From CAZFAP01 sp964516325 (lineage in GTDB: Bacteria > Auribacterota > JABMQX01): DNA of 8,391 bases. Made by a program: the position numbers and the translations under genes. Positions 1 to 6,437 of this stretch are shown piece after piece. The notes under the pieces are model-generated. The model did not search any database. It was not told the origin of the DNA and saw nothing but the letters and a program-made list of their open reading frames with translations. The DNA is taken from positions 1 to 8,391 of the forward strand of contig CAZFAP010000199.1 of NCBI GenBank assembly GCA_964516325.1, read 5' to 3'. The first letter of the stretch is position 1; the number at the start of each line of letters is the position of its first letter.

Positions 1-772
1 CTACGATTTCGAGAAGAGGATTGACATCTGCAACACGCTCAACAAGGACGAGGTTCTCGATGCGGAGGGCGTGTACTACGCGTTTCCCTTCAATGTGCGC
101 CCGTTCACGGTGAAGACGGAGATCTCGCTGGCGGTCATGAAACCGGGAATCGAGCAACTGCCGGGTTCATCTTCTGACTGGCATTGCATTCAGCATTGGG
201 CGGACTTCTCCAACGACGAATTCGGAGTCACCTGGGTCACGCTCGACGCGCCGCTCGTCCAGTTCTCCGAAATCAACACCGGCAAATGGCAAAAGGTCCT
301 GGAGGTGAAAAATCCGACGGTCTTCTCCTGGATCATGAACAATTACTGGTTCACGAATTTCAGAGCCTCCCAGGGCGGCAAGTTGACCTTCCGCTACAGC
401 ATCACGACCCATCGCGGCCCATGCAAGAACTCCGATGCGATGCGGTTCGCCCTCGAACGCGCCAACCCGTTACTGTTGAGCGCGGCGACGGAACCCCTGC
501 GTTCCTTCCTTCAGATTGACAACCCACAGGTCATCCTGCTCGCCTTCAAGCTGGCTGAAAGTGGCGATCGATACGTCCTGAGACTCTGGAATTGCGAGGA
601 AAACCCGACTGCCGCAAAAGTCGTATTCCCGGAATTCAAGATTCTCTCGGCTCATCAAGCGGACATCGTCGAGAGGAAAGGCGACGCTATCCCCCACGCC
701 TCCAACTCCCTTGACATCCCCTTGAAAGGCTACGATATTGTTACCGTGCTCTTGGGCCTCGAACGCAGATAA
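1..772 (+). CDS. Alpha-mannosidase, GH38 family, C-terminal part (5' end outside window)
   Basis: The reading frame is open from base 2 to the TAA at 770-772, giving 256 visible residues with no start inside the window. A GTG at 71 falls within conserved sequence and is not the real start. The visible part matches the C-terminal beta-sandwich region of glycoside hydrolase family 38: a KRIDICNTLNKDEVLD stretch, then VYYAFPFNV (GH38 proteins typically have an E-x-YYFAFPF-like motif here), HWADFSNDEFGVTWVTLDAP, and SWIMNNYWFTNFRASQGG followed by FRYSITTH. Family members hydrolyse terminal alpha-linked mannose using a zinc-dependent N-terminal catalytic domain, which lies upstream and cannot be judged. 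The substrate could be a glycan or a mannosylated polymer; the sequence does not say. The methyltransferase gene starts 27 bases downstream with no obvious terminator between, so co-transcription is possible although the functions are unrelated. Confidence 0.88.
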   Translation, partial: YDFEKRIDICNTLNKDEVLDAEGVYYAFPFNVRPFTVKTEISLAVMKPGIEQLPGSSSDWHCIQHWADFSNDEFGVTWVTLDAPLVQFSEINTGKWQKVLEVKNPTVFSWIMNNYWFTNFRASQGGKLTFRYSITTHRGPCKNSDAMRFALERANPLLLSAATEPLRSFLQIDNPQVILLAFKLAESGDRYVLRLWNCEENPTAAKVVFPEFKILSAHQADIVERKGDAIPHASNSLDIPLKGYDIVTVLLGLERR

Positions 773-799
773 GGGTTTCCAGGTCGGAGGCATTGTCCA

Positions 800-1756
800 A
801 TGGCGGCTTTGAAAATCTCTTCCGACTTCGATCCGTCGGCAGACCTGGTTCTGTTCGAGGGGGACTGCCTCGAACTGCTCCCGCGCATTCCGTCGGGCTT
901 TGTGAACCTGGTTGTTACTTCGCCGCCCTACAATCTGGGCAAGCCGTACGAGGATCGCCTCGTCCTCGATGACTATCTGAACCAGCAGCGTACAGTGATT
1001 GAAGAATGCGCTCGTGTCTTGCACGAGCGGGGAAGCATTTGCTGACAGGTCGGCAACTACGTCAACGACGGCGAGATCACTCCGCTCGACCTCGTTTTGT
1101 ATCCGATTTTCACATCCTTAGGGCTGCGTTTGCGTAACCGCATCGTCTGGTATTTCGGACACGGGCTTCATGCATCGAAGCGCTTTTCCGGCCGCTATGA
1201 AGTCATTCTCTGGTTCACGAAGGGGAACGACTACACATTCAATCTGGACGCCGTTCGCATGCCCCAGAAGTATCCCAAGAAGAAGTACTTCAAAGGTCCA
1301 AAGAGAGGGGAGCTCTCTGGCAACCCCCTGGGTAAGAATCCGGCCGACGTCTGGGAAATCCCCAATGTCAAAGCGAACCACGTTGAAAAAACCATCCACC
1401 CCTGTCAATTCCCCGTCGAGCTGATTGAGCGGCTGGTCCTTGCCATGACAGACGAAGGCGATTGGGTTTTCGACCCATTCATGGGGGTGGGAACAACGGC
1501 GATCGCTGCACTAATGCACAACAGAAAAGCCATCGGCGCCGAGATTATGCCCGAATACGTGAAGGCAACGAGGGACCGCATTCGGCTCGCCGAGACGGGT
1601 GCCCTCCGTGTCCGGCCCATGGAAAGGTCGGTGTATGATCCGAACACGACAGAAGGAGCCCTCCCGCCGAAGCTCGTCCGCATCGGGCCCGGTCCCACGC
1701 AAACGCGTCTCTTCGAGGAGTCCCCGCCGCCCCTGGAAAGGAACCCCCGACAGTGA
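800..1756 (+). pseudogene. DNA methyltransferase of a BglII/BstYI-type R-M system (probably cytosine-N4), interrupted by an in-frame TGA
   Basis: Two open segments, 800-1042 and 1046-1756, lie in the same frame and are separated only by the TGA at 1043-1045, giving 318 codons before the final stop. The product is a beta-class, permuted SAM-dependent methyltransferase: catalytic motif IV TSPPY at residues 40-44, the recognition region around RNRIVWYFGHGLH and GRYEVILWFTKG, HPCQFPVEL at 200-208, and the AdoMet-binding motif DPFMGVGTT at 225-233. SPPY plus the BglII-like partner favours N4-cytosine methylation in a GATC-centred site; N6-adenine cannot be excluded. The ATG at 800 has GGAGG at 786-790, nine bases upstream. 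Codon 82 is TGA inside GSIC-stop-QVGNYV, where homologues as I recall them have Trp, so one G-to-A change explains it. Three other Trp codons here are TGG and other genes stop at TGA, so the genetic code is standard. No good restart with a Shine-Dalgarno sequence is visible after the stop; the first candidate is a weak TTG at 1097. It could be a real nonsense mutation, a readthrough site or a sequencing error. Confidence 0.88.
1043..1045 (+). other. In-frame TGA at a conserved Trp codon of the methyltransferase
   Basis: The frame reads GGA AGC ATT TGC TGA CAG GTC GGC, that is GSIC-stop-QVG, and then continues open for 237 codons with full family similarity. The stop separates the catalytic TSPPY half from the AdoMet-binding half. 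TGG to TGA is a single transition. UGA followed by C is a comparatively leaky stop context, and near-cognate tRNA-Trp would insert the expected residue if readthrough occurs. Confidence 0.9.
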
Positions 1757-2298
1757 GAATCGTGTACGAGTATTCGCACCTCGGCGGTGGGGAAATCTTG
1801 CAGGTCCGTTACCCGTCGCTGGAGCGCGAGATTCGCGAGATCATCGCCGTGGTAGGAGCGAAAAAGAGCAAGGTCAGCCGAGAGAAGACAATGCGGGGGA
1901 GAGAACTCTACTCGCCGATGGACATGAACCGGCAGTTCCGACGGGCATTCAGAGACAAAGGGTATCTGGAGCTGCGCGACGTATATACAATCAGTATCCC
2001 CGACAGCGACGTGGCTATCCCAGGGGCGTTCAAGCAGATTGACTTCGTGAAGGGCAAGGTGTCGGTCGAGGTGCAATTTGGGAAGTACGCTTTCATGTTT
2101 TACGACATGGCGAAGTTCCAATACTTCTTCAATGAAAGCAAGGCGGAGCTGGGTGTCGAAATCGTCCCTTGCCATGCCCTCCACAAGCAGATGTCAACCG
2201 GCGTCTCGTACGGTGAGCAATTGGTCTATGACATTGAGCGATTGCGACGGCACTTTCCTGCGGTCCCGGTCAAGGTTATCCTGATTGACGTTGACTGA
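1753..2298 (+). CDS. Type II restriction endonuclease, BglII/BstYI family
   Basis: The 181-residue product starts at GTG 1753 with MRIVYEYSHLGGGE, which resembles the N-terminus of R.BstYI. An A/G-rich stretch, GGAAAGGAA at about 1735-1743, can serve as the ribosome binding site. The catalytic block is DFVKGKVSVEVQFGKYAF, with D97, E106 and Q108. The spacing D-x8-E-x-Q matches the BglII active site (D84, E93, Q95), a PD-(D/E)xK-fold variant in which Gln replaces Lys. Other family-like elements are KTMRGRELYSP at 45-55, GVEIVP at 134-139, and the C-terminal PAVPVKVILIDVD. BglII cuts A^GATCT and BstYI cuts R^GATCY, so a GATC-centred palindrome is the likely target; the exact outer base is inferred only. 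The protein is shorter than BglII (223 residues) and BstYI (203 residues) yet contains the whole catalytic core. It overlaps the methyltransferase stop by four bases, so its translation is probably coupled to the upstream gene. No controller (C) gene is seen. Confidence 0.87.
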   Translation: MRIVYEYSHLGGGEILQVRYPSLEREIREIIAVVGAKKSKVSREKTMRGRELYSPMDMNRQFRRAFRDKGYLELRDVYTISIPDSDVAIPGAFKQIDFVKGKVSVEVQFGKYAFMFYDMAKFQYFFNESKAELGVEIVPCHALHKQMSTGVSYGEQLVYDIERLRRHFPAVPVKVILIDVD

Positions 2299-2559
2299 CG
2301 ACCCCAGCGGCCGTGCAAACTGGACCGAACCGGCGCCTGCGCCCGCACGTCCTCAACAAACAGCCTTTTCTCCTCGCCATGCTGTCCGTTGGGACCGACT
2401 CGGATTTCTATCCCCCGGCTCCCACAAAGGAGCCCGACTCCGGTGCCCTGACCGACTGATTTCCCCTCTTTTCACGGAGGCGTGGCTGTGCTACCATTAC
2501 GGGTAATTTCTGGTCTTCGCGTTCCGACTGCTGAAGACCGTTGCCGGTTCGGAACTTAA

Positions 2560-2575
2560 TGGCACGCAGCTTTCT
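2560..2575 (+). promoter_or_regulatory. Candidate sigma-54-type promoter upstream of the TPR lipoprotein gene
   Basis: TGGCACG (2560-2566), four bases, then TTTCT (2571-2575) resembles the RpoN consensus TGGCACG-N4-TTGCW. The -24 half is perfect; the -12 half keeps four of five positions but lacks the conserved G. Transcription would start near 2586, leaving a leader of about 50 bases before the ATG at 2639. The same -24 heptamer occurs upstream of the PEP-CTERM gene. The imperfect -12 element keeps this tentative. Confidence 0.3.
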
Positions 2576-2627
2576 CCGCATCAAGCGATTTGCATATCAA
2601 GGCATTAGCCGGCCGCCCGGAACAACT

Positions 2628-2634
2628 CGGAGGT
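2628..2634 (+). promoter_or_regulatory. Shine-Dalgarno sequence of the TPR lipoprotein gene
   Basis: CGGAGGT lies four bases before the ATG at 2639. It fixes this start over the upstream TTG at 2590, which is in another frame. The chosen start also gives a textbook lipoprotein signal peptide. Confidence 0.8.
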
Positions 2635-2638
2635 CAGC

Positions 2639-5600
2639 ATGAACAAAGTCCTTTCACGGACATTCGGTCTTGTTTCCATCGCCCTTGTCCTCACCACCAT
2701 TGTCGGATGCGGGACAAAGGAATCTCGCGCCCGCAAGCATCACAAAAGGGGCGTCCTCTACGCAAAAAACTACCAACTCGACAACGCAAAGCAGCAATTC
2801 AGGAAAGCCCTGGCGCTCAACCCGAACAACCCGGAGACGCACTACGAGCTGGCACGGGCCCATCTCTCCCAGCGCCTTCTGAGCGACGCCGAGAAGGAGT
2901 TCCGTAGGGCAACCGAAATCAAGCCCGACTACGTTGAAGCCTACATCGGCTTAGCGGAAACGCTTCGCTTCGGCGAAAAAGTTCAGGAAGCGGTCCAGGT
3001 CTGCCAGGACGTGCTCCAGAAGCAACCCGACGCTGGCAAAGTCCATGGCGTCCTGGGCGACATCTACGCCCGCCAGGGGGACGCCGACAAGGCGATTGCC
3101 GAATACCGCCTCGCGCTCGAGAAGCAGCCCGACCTTGTCAGCGTACGGGTAGCCCTCGCGAGGGCGCTCTTCTCGGCAGGAAAGACCGACGAAGCCCGGC
3201 AGACCTCGCTCAGCGTCGCCGAGAAACTCGACCCGGGCAACTTCGACGCGCACATGCTCCTGTCCGAAATCTACGAAAAGGAAAAGAACTACGATAAAGC
3301 CATCGAGGAGGCAAAGGCTGCCGTCCAGAAAAGCAAGGGAAGAGCCTCCGCCCACCTGGCTCTCGCCTTCCTTTACCTGAGGACTTCCGAGTTCGACCTC
3401 GCCTTCAAAGAAGCTCAGCAGGCGATGCGGAGTCGAGCCACTCAGAGCGGGGCGAAGTTTGTGAGGGGCTCCGTGCTGTTCCAGCGAAAGAAGTTCTCCG
3501 ATGCGGTGCTCGACCTTCAAAGCGTCATCCAGGAGCGACCGGATTCGGTGGAGGCGAGATACCTGCTCGCCCGGGCGCTTTACGAAAGCGAGCGACCCGA
3601 GATGGCGGCGAGCGAGTATGAGGTCCTTCTGCGGCAAATCCCCGAATTTGACAAGGCACGCCTCGAGTTAGCCAGCATTTCCCTCGAACAGGGCTGGTTC
3701 TCGGACGCCGAGTTCCACTGCAAACACATCCTCGACCGTGACCCAGCTCAGAAAGAAGCTCTCCAATGCCTCGTTCGCGCCTACGACGTCCAGGGCAAAA
3801 CCGAAGAAGCCGCGGCTCTGAGGACGAAGCTCGCCGCCATCGCCACGGGCGAGCAGAAGACCGAACTCCAGATTGCCGCCGAAACCCTTTCCGCCGGAGA
3901 CGCAGACGGGGCAATTGCGAAATGCAAGAAGGCGCTGGAGAGCAAACCGAACGATGTCGGTTTTCTCACCCTTCTCGCCTCTGCCCACATGAAGAGAAGG
4001 GAATATGACCAGGCAGCCGCCCAGTTCCAACGGGCGATCGAGGCTGATCCGTCTTCCATAGGCTCTTATTTGAACCTCTGCACGCTCCTATTGCTCCAGG
4101 GAAAACACGACGAGGCGGTCCGGCAGTGCCAGCTCGCCCTCGCCAAAAACCCCGATTCCTCCCTCCTCCATCAGCGCCTGGGGGCAATCTACCGCGTCCA
4201 AAAGAAGTACGACGAGGCTTTGAGGGAATTTCAGGCCGCGGCTCAAGCCGACCCCAAAGACATTTCCGCACACGGCGCCGTTGTTGACACGTTCATCTTG
4301 CAGAAAAAGTTCAACGCCGCCCTCACTTATTGTCAGCAACTCCTCGAGCGCTACCCGAACATGGCCAGAGCCCATGAATTTGCCGCGCAGGTCTATCTCG
4401 CACAGCGCGATCCGGGCAAAGCGATCATTGAACTCCAACAAGCGATCGAAAAGGACAAGAGCCTTCTTTCCGCACGGGTGACGCTCGCCAAGGTCTATCT
4501 GAGAGACAAGAAAACCGATGAAGCGAGGAAAGAGGCTCGGGAGGTCCTCCGCGTCGCAAGGGACGCTGCGGCGGAGGCGGTTTTCATTGACCTCTCGCCG
4601 GTTTACGAGCAAATTGGCGAGTTCAATGCTTCAATTGGTGATGTCCGCGCCGTGCTCGGGGAAAAGAAGAACAGCGTCGCTGCGAAACTGATGCTGGCGT
4701 ACCTCCATTGCCTCGCGGGGGAACCCAGGGAGGCAGTTCAGCAACTCCAGACCCTTCCCGCTCCTCACAGTGAAGCTGCGGCAGCGCAATACGTCCTCGG
4801 CTGTGTGCGCGCCAATGAGCGCAACGTCTCCGAATCCGAATCGCATTTCCGCAAAAGCGTCGCATTGCGTCCGGACTGGGTGGAGGCAAGATTGAGGCTG
4901 TCCGCCGTTCTCAGAGCCGCTGCACGTCCCCAGGAAGCAATCAAGGAGCTGACGGCAGCCCTCGATCGCTTCCCCGACCATTTGCCTGCCCTGATCTCGG
5001 TCGCCGACCTGGAGCTGAGAACCGGGCTTCTCGACTCCGCTCTCGCTCACGCCAATCGGGCGGTCGGCCTTGATCCAACCAATATCGAGGCGCTGCGCAT
5101 CTTAGGCGATACGCTCGTGGCACAGGGGAACCTCGAGGAAGCAGGCAAGGTCTATGCCCGAATACAAACCGAATTGCCGTCCGCTGGCACCGCCCCCGCA
5201 TTCATCGCCGCCGCTCAACTCTCCTCCCGGAAGCCCGACGAAGCCATCGCCACGTGCCAGAAGGCAATCTCGGAAGGGAGCAAAGACGCCCGTCTTTACA
5301 ATGTCCTCGGGTTGGCTCAACTTTACAAGGGTCTGCATTCTGAGGCGATAGCCAGCTTCGGGGATGCCCTCGCCGCCGATCCGGCGTTCCTCCCCGCACG
5401 CATCAACCTGTCCAGAGCCTACACCGCTTCAAACAAACCCGACCTCGCCGCGGAAGAACTGAGAGCCGTTCTCTCCGCAAGCCCCAAAGCCGTCTGGGTC
5501 AGAACCCGCCTGGCGGAAGTTCTCGCTTCCCAGAAGAAATACGCCGAAGCCGCGAAAGAGTTCGAGGCGGCTCTCAAAGACAGCAACAATGACTTCCGCG

Positions 5601-6067
5601 TCGCCGTCCTTGCAGGACAGAACTACCTGGCACTAAAGGACTACGAAAAGGCAAAAAAGCTCTTCGAGATGATTCCGGGCGCCACAACCGATCCCACTAT
5701 CCTCTCCGCCGCCTACAACAACCTCGCCTGGATGGCCTGCGCCGAGGGAAAAGACCTCCAGCAGGCGCTTTCCTTGGCCACAAAGGCGGCGGAACTGAGT
5801 CCCAACGACGTAAACGTCCTCGACACCACCGGATGGATATTGTACGAGCTGGGGCGATACAAGGAAGCCCTCGACAAGCTGACCTCCGCCGTCGCTAAGA
5901 ACCCGAACGAGCCTATGATCCGATTCCACCTCGGCATGGCTTCGCTCAAGGATGGACAAAAGGAGCAAGCTCTAACTCAATTGAAGGCTGCCCTCTCTTT
6001 GAGCCCCGATTTCGATGGCGCAGAAGAGGCAAAAGCCGCCGTCGCGGACCTTGAGAAGAGCAATTGA
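2639..6067 (+). CDS. Large TPR-repeat outer-membrane lipoprotein, PrsT-like
   Basis: The 1142-residue protein begins with a lipoprotein signal peptide: basic MNKVLSR, a hydrophobic core, and the lipobox IVGC with the acylated Cys at residue 24. Gly at +2 and no Asp retention signal suggest outer-membrane targeting. From about residue 35 to the end it is almost continuous tetratricopeptide repeats, at most about 33 units of 34 residues, for example DADKAIAEYRLALEKQPD, EYDQAAAQFQRAIEADPS and KYDEALREFQAAAQADPK. The final repeats contain NNLAWMACAEGKDLQQAL (from residue 1027) and VLDTTGWILYELGRYKEAL, a pattern I associate with the C-terminus of PrsT, the TPR lipoprotein of PEP-CTERM/exosortase systems. 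PrsT proteins are usually somewhat shorter, near 900 residues. TPR arrays are protein-interaction scaffolds; here a role in export or assembly of exopolysaccharide or PEP-CTERM proteins is inferred from the adjacent PEP-CTERM gene. A generic TPR lipoprotein is the alternative. No enzymatic domain is visible. Confidence 0.9.
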   Translation: MNKVLSRTFGLVSIALVLTTIVGCGTKESRARKHHKRGVLYAKNYQLDNAKQQFRKALALNPNNPETHYELARAHLSQRLLSDAEKEFRRATEIKPDYVEAYIGLAETLRFGEKVQEAVQVCQDVLQKQPDAGKVHGVLGDIYARQGDADKAIAEYRLALEKQPDLVSVRVALARALFSAGKTDEARQTSLSVAEKLDPGNFDAHMLLSEIYEKEKNYDKAIEEAKAAVQKSKGRASAHLALAFLYLRTSEFDLAFKEAQQAMRSRATQSGAKFVRGSVLFQRKKFSDAVLDLQSVIQERPDSVEARYLLARALYESERPEMAASEYEVLLRQIPEFDKARLELASISLEQGWFSDAEFHCKHILDRDPAQKEALQCLVRAYDVQGKTEEAAALRTKLAAIATGEQKTELQIAAETLSAGDADGAIAKCKKALESKPNDVGFLTLLASAHMKRREYDQAAAQFQRAIEADPSSIGSYLNLCTLLLLQGKHDEAVRQCQLALAKNPDSSLLHQRLGAIYRVQKKYDEALREFQAAAQADPKDISAHGAVVDTFILQKKFNAALTYCQQLLERYPNMARAHEFAAQVYLAQRDPGKAIIELQQAIEKDKSLLSARVTLAKVYLRDKKTDEARKEAREVLRVARDAAAEAVFIDLSPVYEQIGEFNASIGDVRAVLGEKKNSVAAKLMLAYLHCLAGEPREAVQQLQTLPAPHSEAAAAQYVLGCVRANERNVSESESHFRKSVALRPDWVEARLRLSAVLRAAARPQEAIKELTAALDRFPDHLPALISVADLELRTGLLDSALAHANRAVGLDPTNIEALRILGDTLVAQGNLEEAGKVYARIQTELPSAGTAPAFIAAAQLSSRKPDEAIATCQKAISEGSKDARLYNVLGLAQLYKGLHSEAIASFGDALAADPAFLPARINLSRAYTASNKPDLAAEELRAVLSASPKAVWVRTRLAEVLASQKKYAEAAKEFEAALKDSNNDFRVAVLAGQNYLALKDYEKAKKLFEMIPGATTDPTILSAAYNNLAWMACAEGKDLQQALSLATKAAELSPNDVNVLDTTGWILYELGRYKEALDKLTSAVAKNPNEPMIRFHLGMASLKDGQKEQALTQLKAALSLSPDFDGAEEAKAAVADLEKSN

Positions 6068-6306
6068 CCACCGCGTTCGGTTTTCCTCTCCACTTCCCCT
6101 TCGCAGAGGAATGGGGCTGCCAACGGGCCCGGCGAAGCCTCAAAGCAACACCCCAATGTTTTCGTCGGAAAACAGTCGTTTCATCTCGTAAACACGAAAA
6201 GAGGCGGACGCCGGAAGGCTCGTGTTCGGATTTAGCTCGGAACAAGCCAGTTACAGCTTCGGCGGACTCTGGCCTGTATCTTGCTCCCAACCTGGAAAGA
6301 ATCGGT

Positions 6307-6318
6307 CTGTCCGGACAG
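6307..6318. promoter_or_regulatory. Perfect 12-bp palindrome CTGTCCGGACAG, possible operator
   Basis: The palindrome is exact and loopless, as expected of a site for a dimeric DNA-binding protein rather than an RNA hairpin. It ends about 30 bases before the -35 box of the PEP-CTERM promoter and 16 bases before the TGGCACG element. That position suits an activator. No binding protein is identified. Confidence 0.3.
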
Positions 6319-6334
6319 TGTGCGCCTTCTTTTT

Positions 6335-6350
6335 TGGCACGATTGTTCTT
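6335..6350 (+). promoter_or_regulatory. Candidate sigma-54-like -24 element upstream of the PEP-CTERM gene
   Basis: TGGCACG (6335-6341), preceded by a run of T, is followed after four bases by TTCTT, where the RpoN consensus has TTGCW. The -24 part is perfect; the -12 part lacks the essential GC. It overlaps the start of the sigma-70 -35 box. Sigma-54-dependent control of PEP-CTERM genes through the PrsK/PrsR two-component system is known in other bacteria, which is why the match is recorded despite its weak -12. Confidence 0.25.
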
Positions 6351-6377
6351 GACATATTTTGACCGATTTGGTAAATT
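6349..6377 (+). promoter_or_regulatory. Sigma-70-type promoter of the PEP-CTERM gene
   Basis: A perfect -35 box TTGACA (6349-6354), a 17-base spacer, and a -10 box TAAATT (6372-6377, four of six to TATAAT) lie in the only markedly AT-rich stretch of the window. Transcription would begin near 6384, giving a leader of roughly 54 bases before the GTG start. Confidence 0.6.
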
Positions 6378-6424
6378 TTAAAACAAGCTTGTGGAAAACT
6401 GGGGCCAAACCCCCAATTCAATAT

Positions 6425-6430
6425 GGGAGG
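6425..6430 (+). promoter_or_regulatory. Shine-Dalgarno GGGAGG that decides the PEP-CTERM protein start
   Basis: GGGAGG ends seven bases before the GTG at 6438, the ideal distance. The in-frame ATG at 6423 overlaps the Shine-Dalgarno sequence itself and so cannot use it. The ATG at 6447 is 16 bases away. GTG 6438 is therefore preferred. Confidence 0.7.
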
Positions 6431-6437
6431 ATCCCGC

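Larger units (their letters stand above)
2299..2638. other. 340-bp intergenic region between the R-M operon and the TPR gene
   Basis: No convincing gene is present; the short open frames here lack a ribosome binding site and family features. A 6-bp perfect hairpin, GGCTCC-CACAAA-GGAGCC, lies at 2417-2434, about 120 bases after the endonuclease stop. It has no adjacent T-tract, so calling it a terminator would be speculative. A short inverted repeat, ATTAC-GGG-GTAAT with an odd central base, spans about 2496-2507. The right part holds the sigma-54-like element listed separately. No clear sigma-70 promoter was found. Confidence 0.5.
6068..6422. other. 355-bp intergenic region with several small inverted repeats
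   Basis: No gene is supported; a 105-codon frame with a TTG start overlaps the TPR stop but has no ribosome binding site or recognisable motif. Inverted repeats seen are TTCCTCT (6083-6089) with AGAGGAA (6105-6111), starting 16 bases after the TPR stop; a 7-bp stem with tetraloop, TGTTTTC-GTCG-GAAAACA, at 6157-6174; and AACACGA (6191-6197) with TCGTGTT (6220-6226). None is followed by a clear T-tract, so any transcription terminator here would be atypical. The last 115 bases carry the promoter features listed separately. Confidence 0.5.

Noticed and set aside
470..1024. Minus-strand 184-codon frame across the GH38/methyltransferase boundary
   Set aside because: It overlaps two well-supported genes on the plus strand, including the TSPPY region, and has no family features.
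1043..1045. Selenocysteine codon or UGA-as-Trp genetic code
   Set aside because: The expected residue is Trp, not Cys or Sec; the same gene uses TGG for other Trp residues, and TGA ends four other genes in the window, so the standard code applies.
1097..1756. Independent second methyltransferase gene starting at TTG 1097
   Set aside because: It is in the same frame as the upstream segment and lacks a Shine-Dalgarno sequence and the catalytic TSPPY motif; it is the 3' part of one interrupted gene.
2417..2434. Rho-independent terminator after the R-M operon
   Set aside because: The GGCTCC/GGAGCC hairpin is real but short and has no T-tract next to it; it is kept only as a described inverted repeat.
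2951..3637. Minus-strand 228-codon frame inside the TPR gene
   Set aside because: It is antisense to a strongly supported TPR protein with good codon structure, and it has no motif or initiation signal of its own.
6064..6381. 105-codon plus-strand frame downstream of the TPR gene
   Set aside because: It starts at a TTG inside the TPR stop region, has no ribosome binding site, has a composition unlike the neighbouring proteins, and runs through the promoter region.
6423..6437. ATG at 6423 as start of the PEP-CTERM protein
   Set aside because: The ATG overlaps the GGGAGG Shine-Dalgarno sequence that correctly serves the GTG at 6438; the extra five residues would only lengthen the signal peptide.
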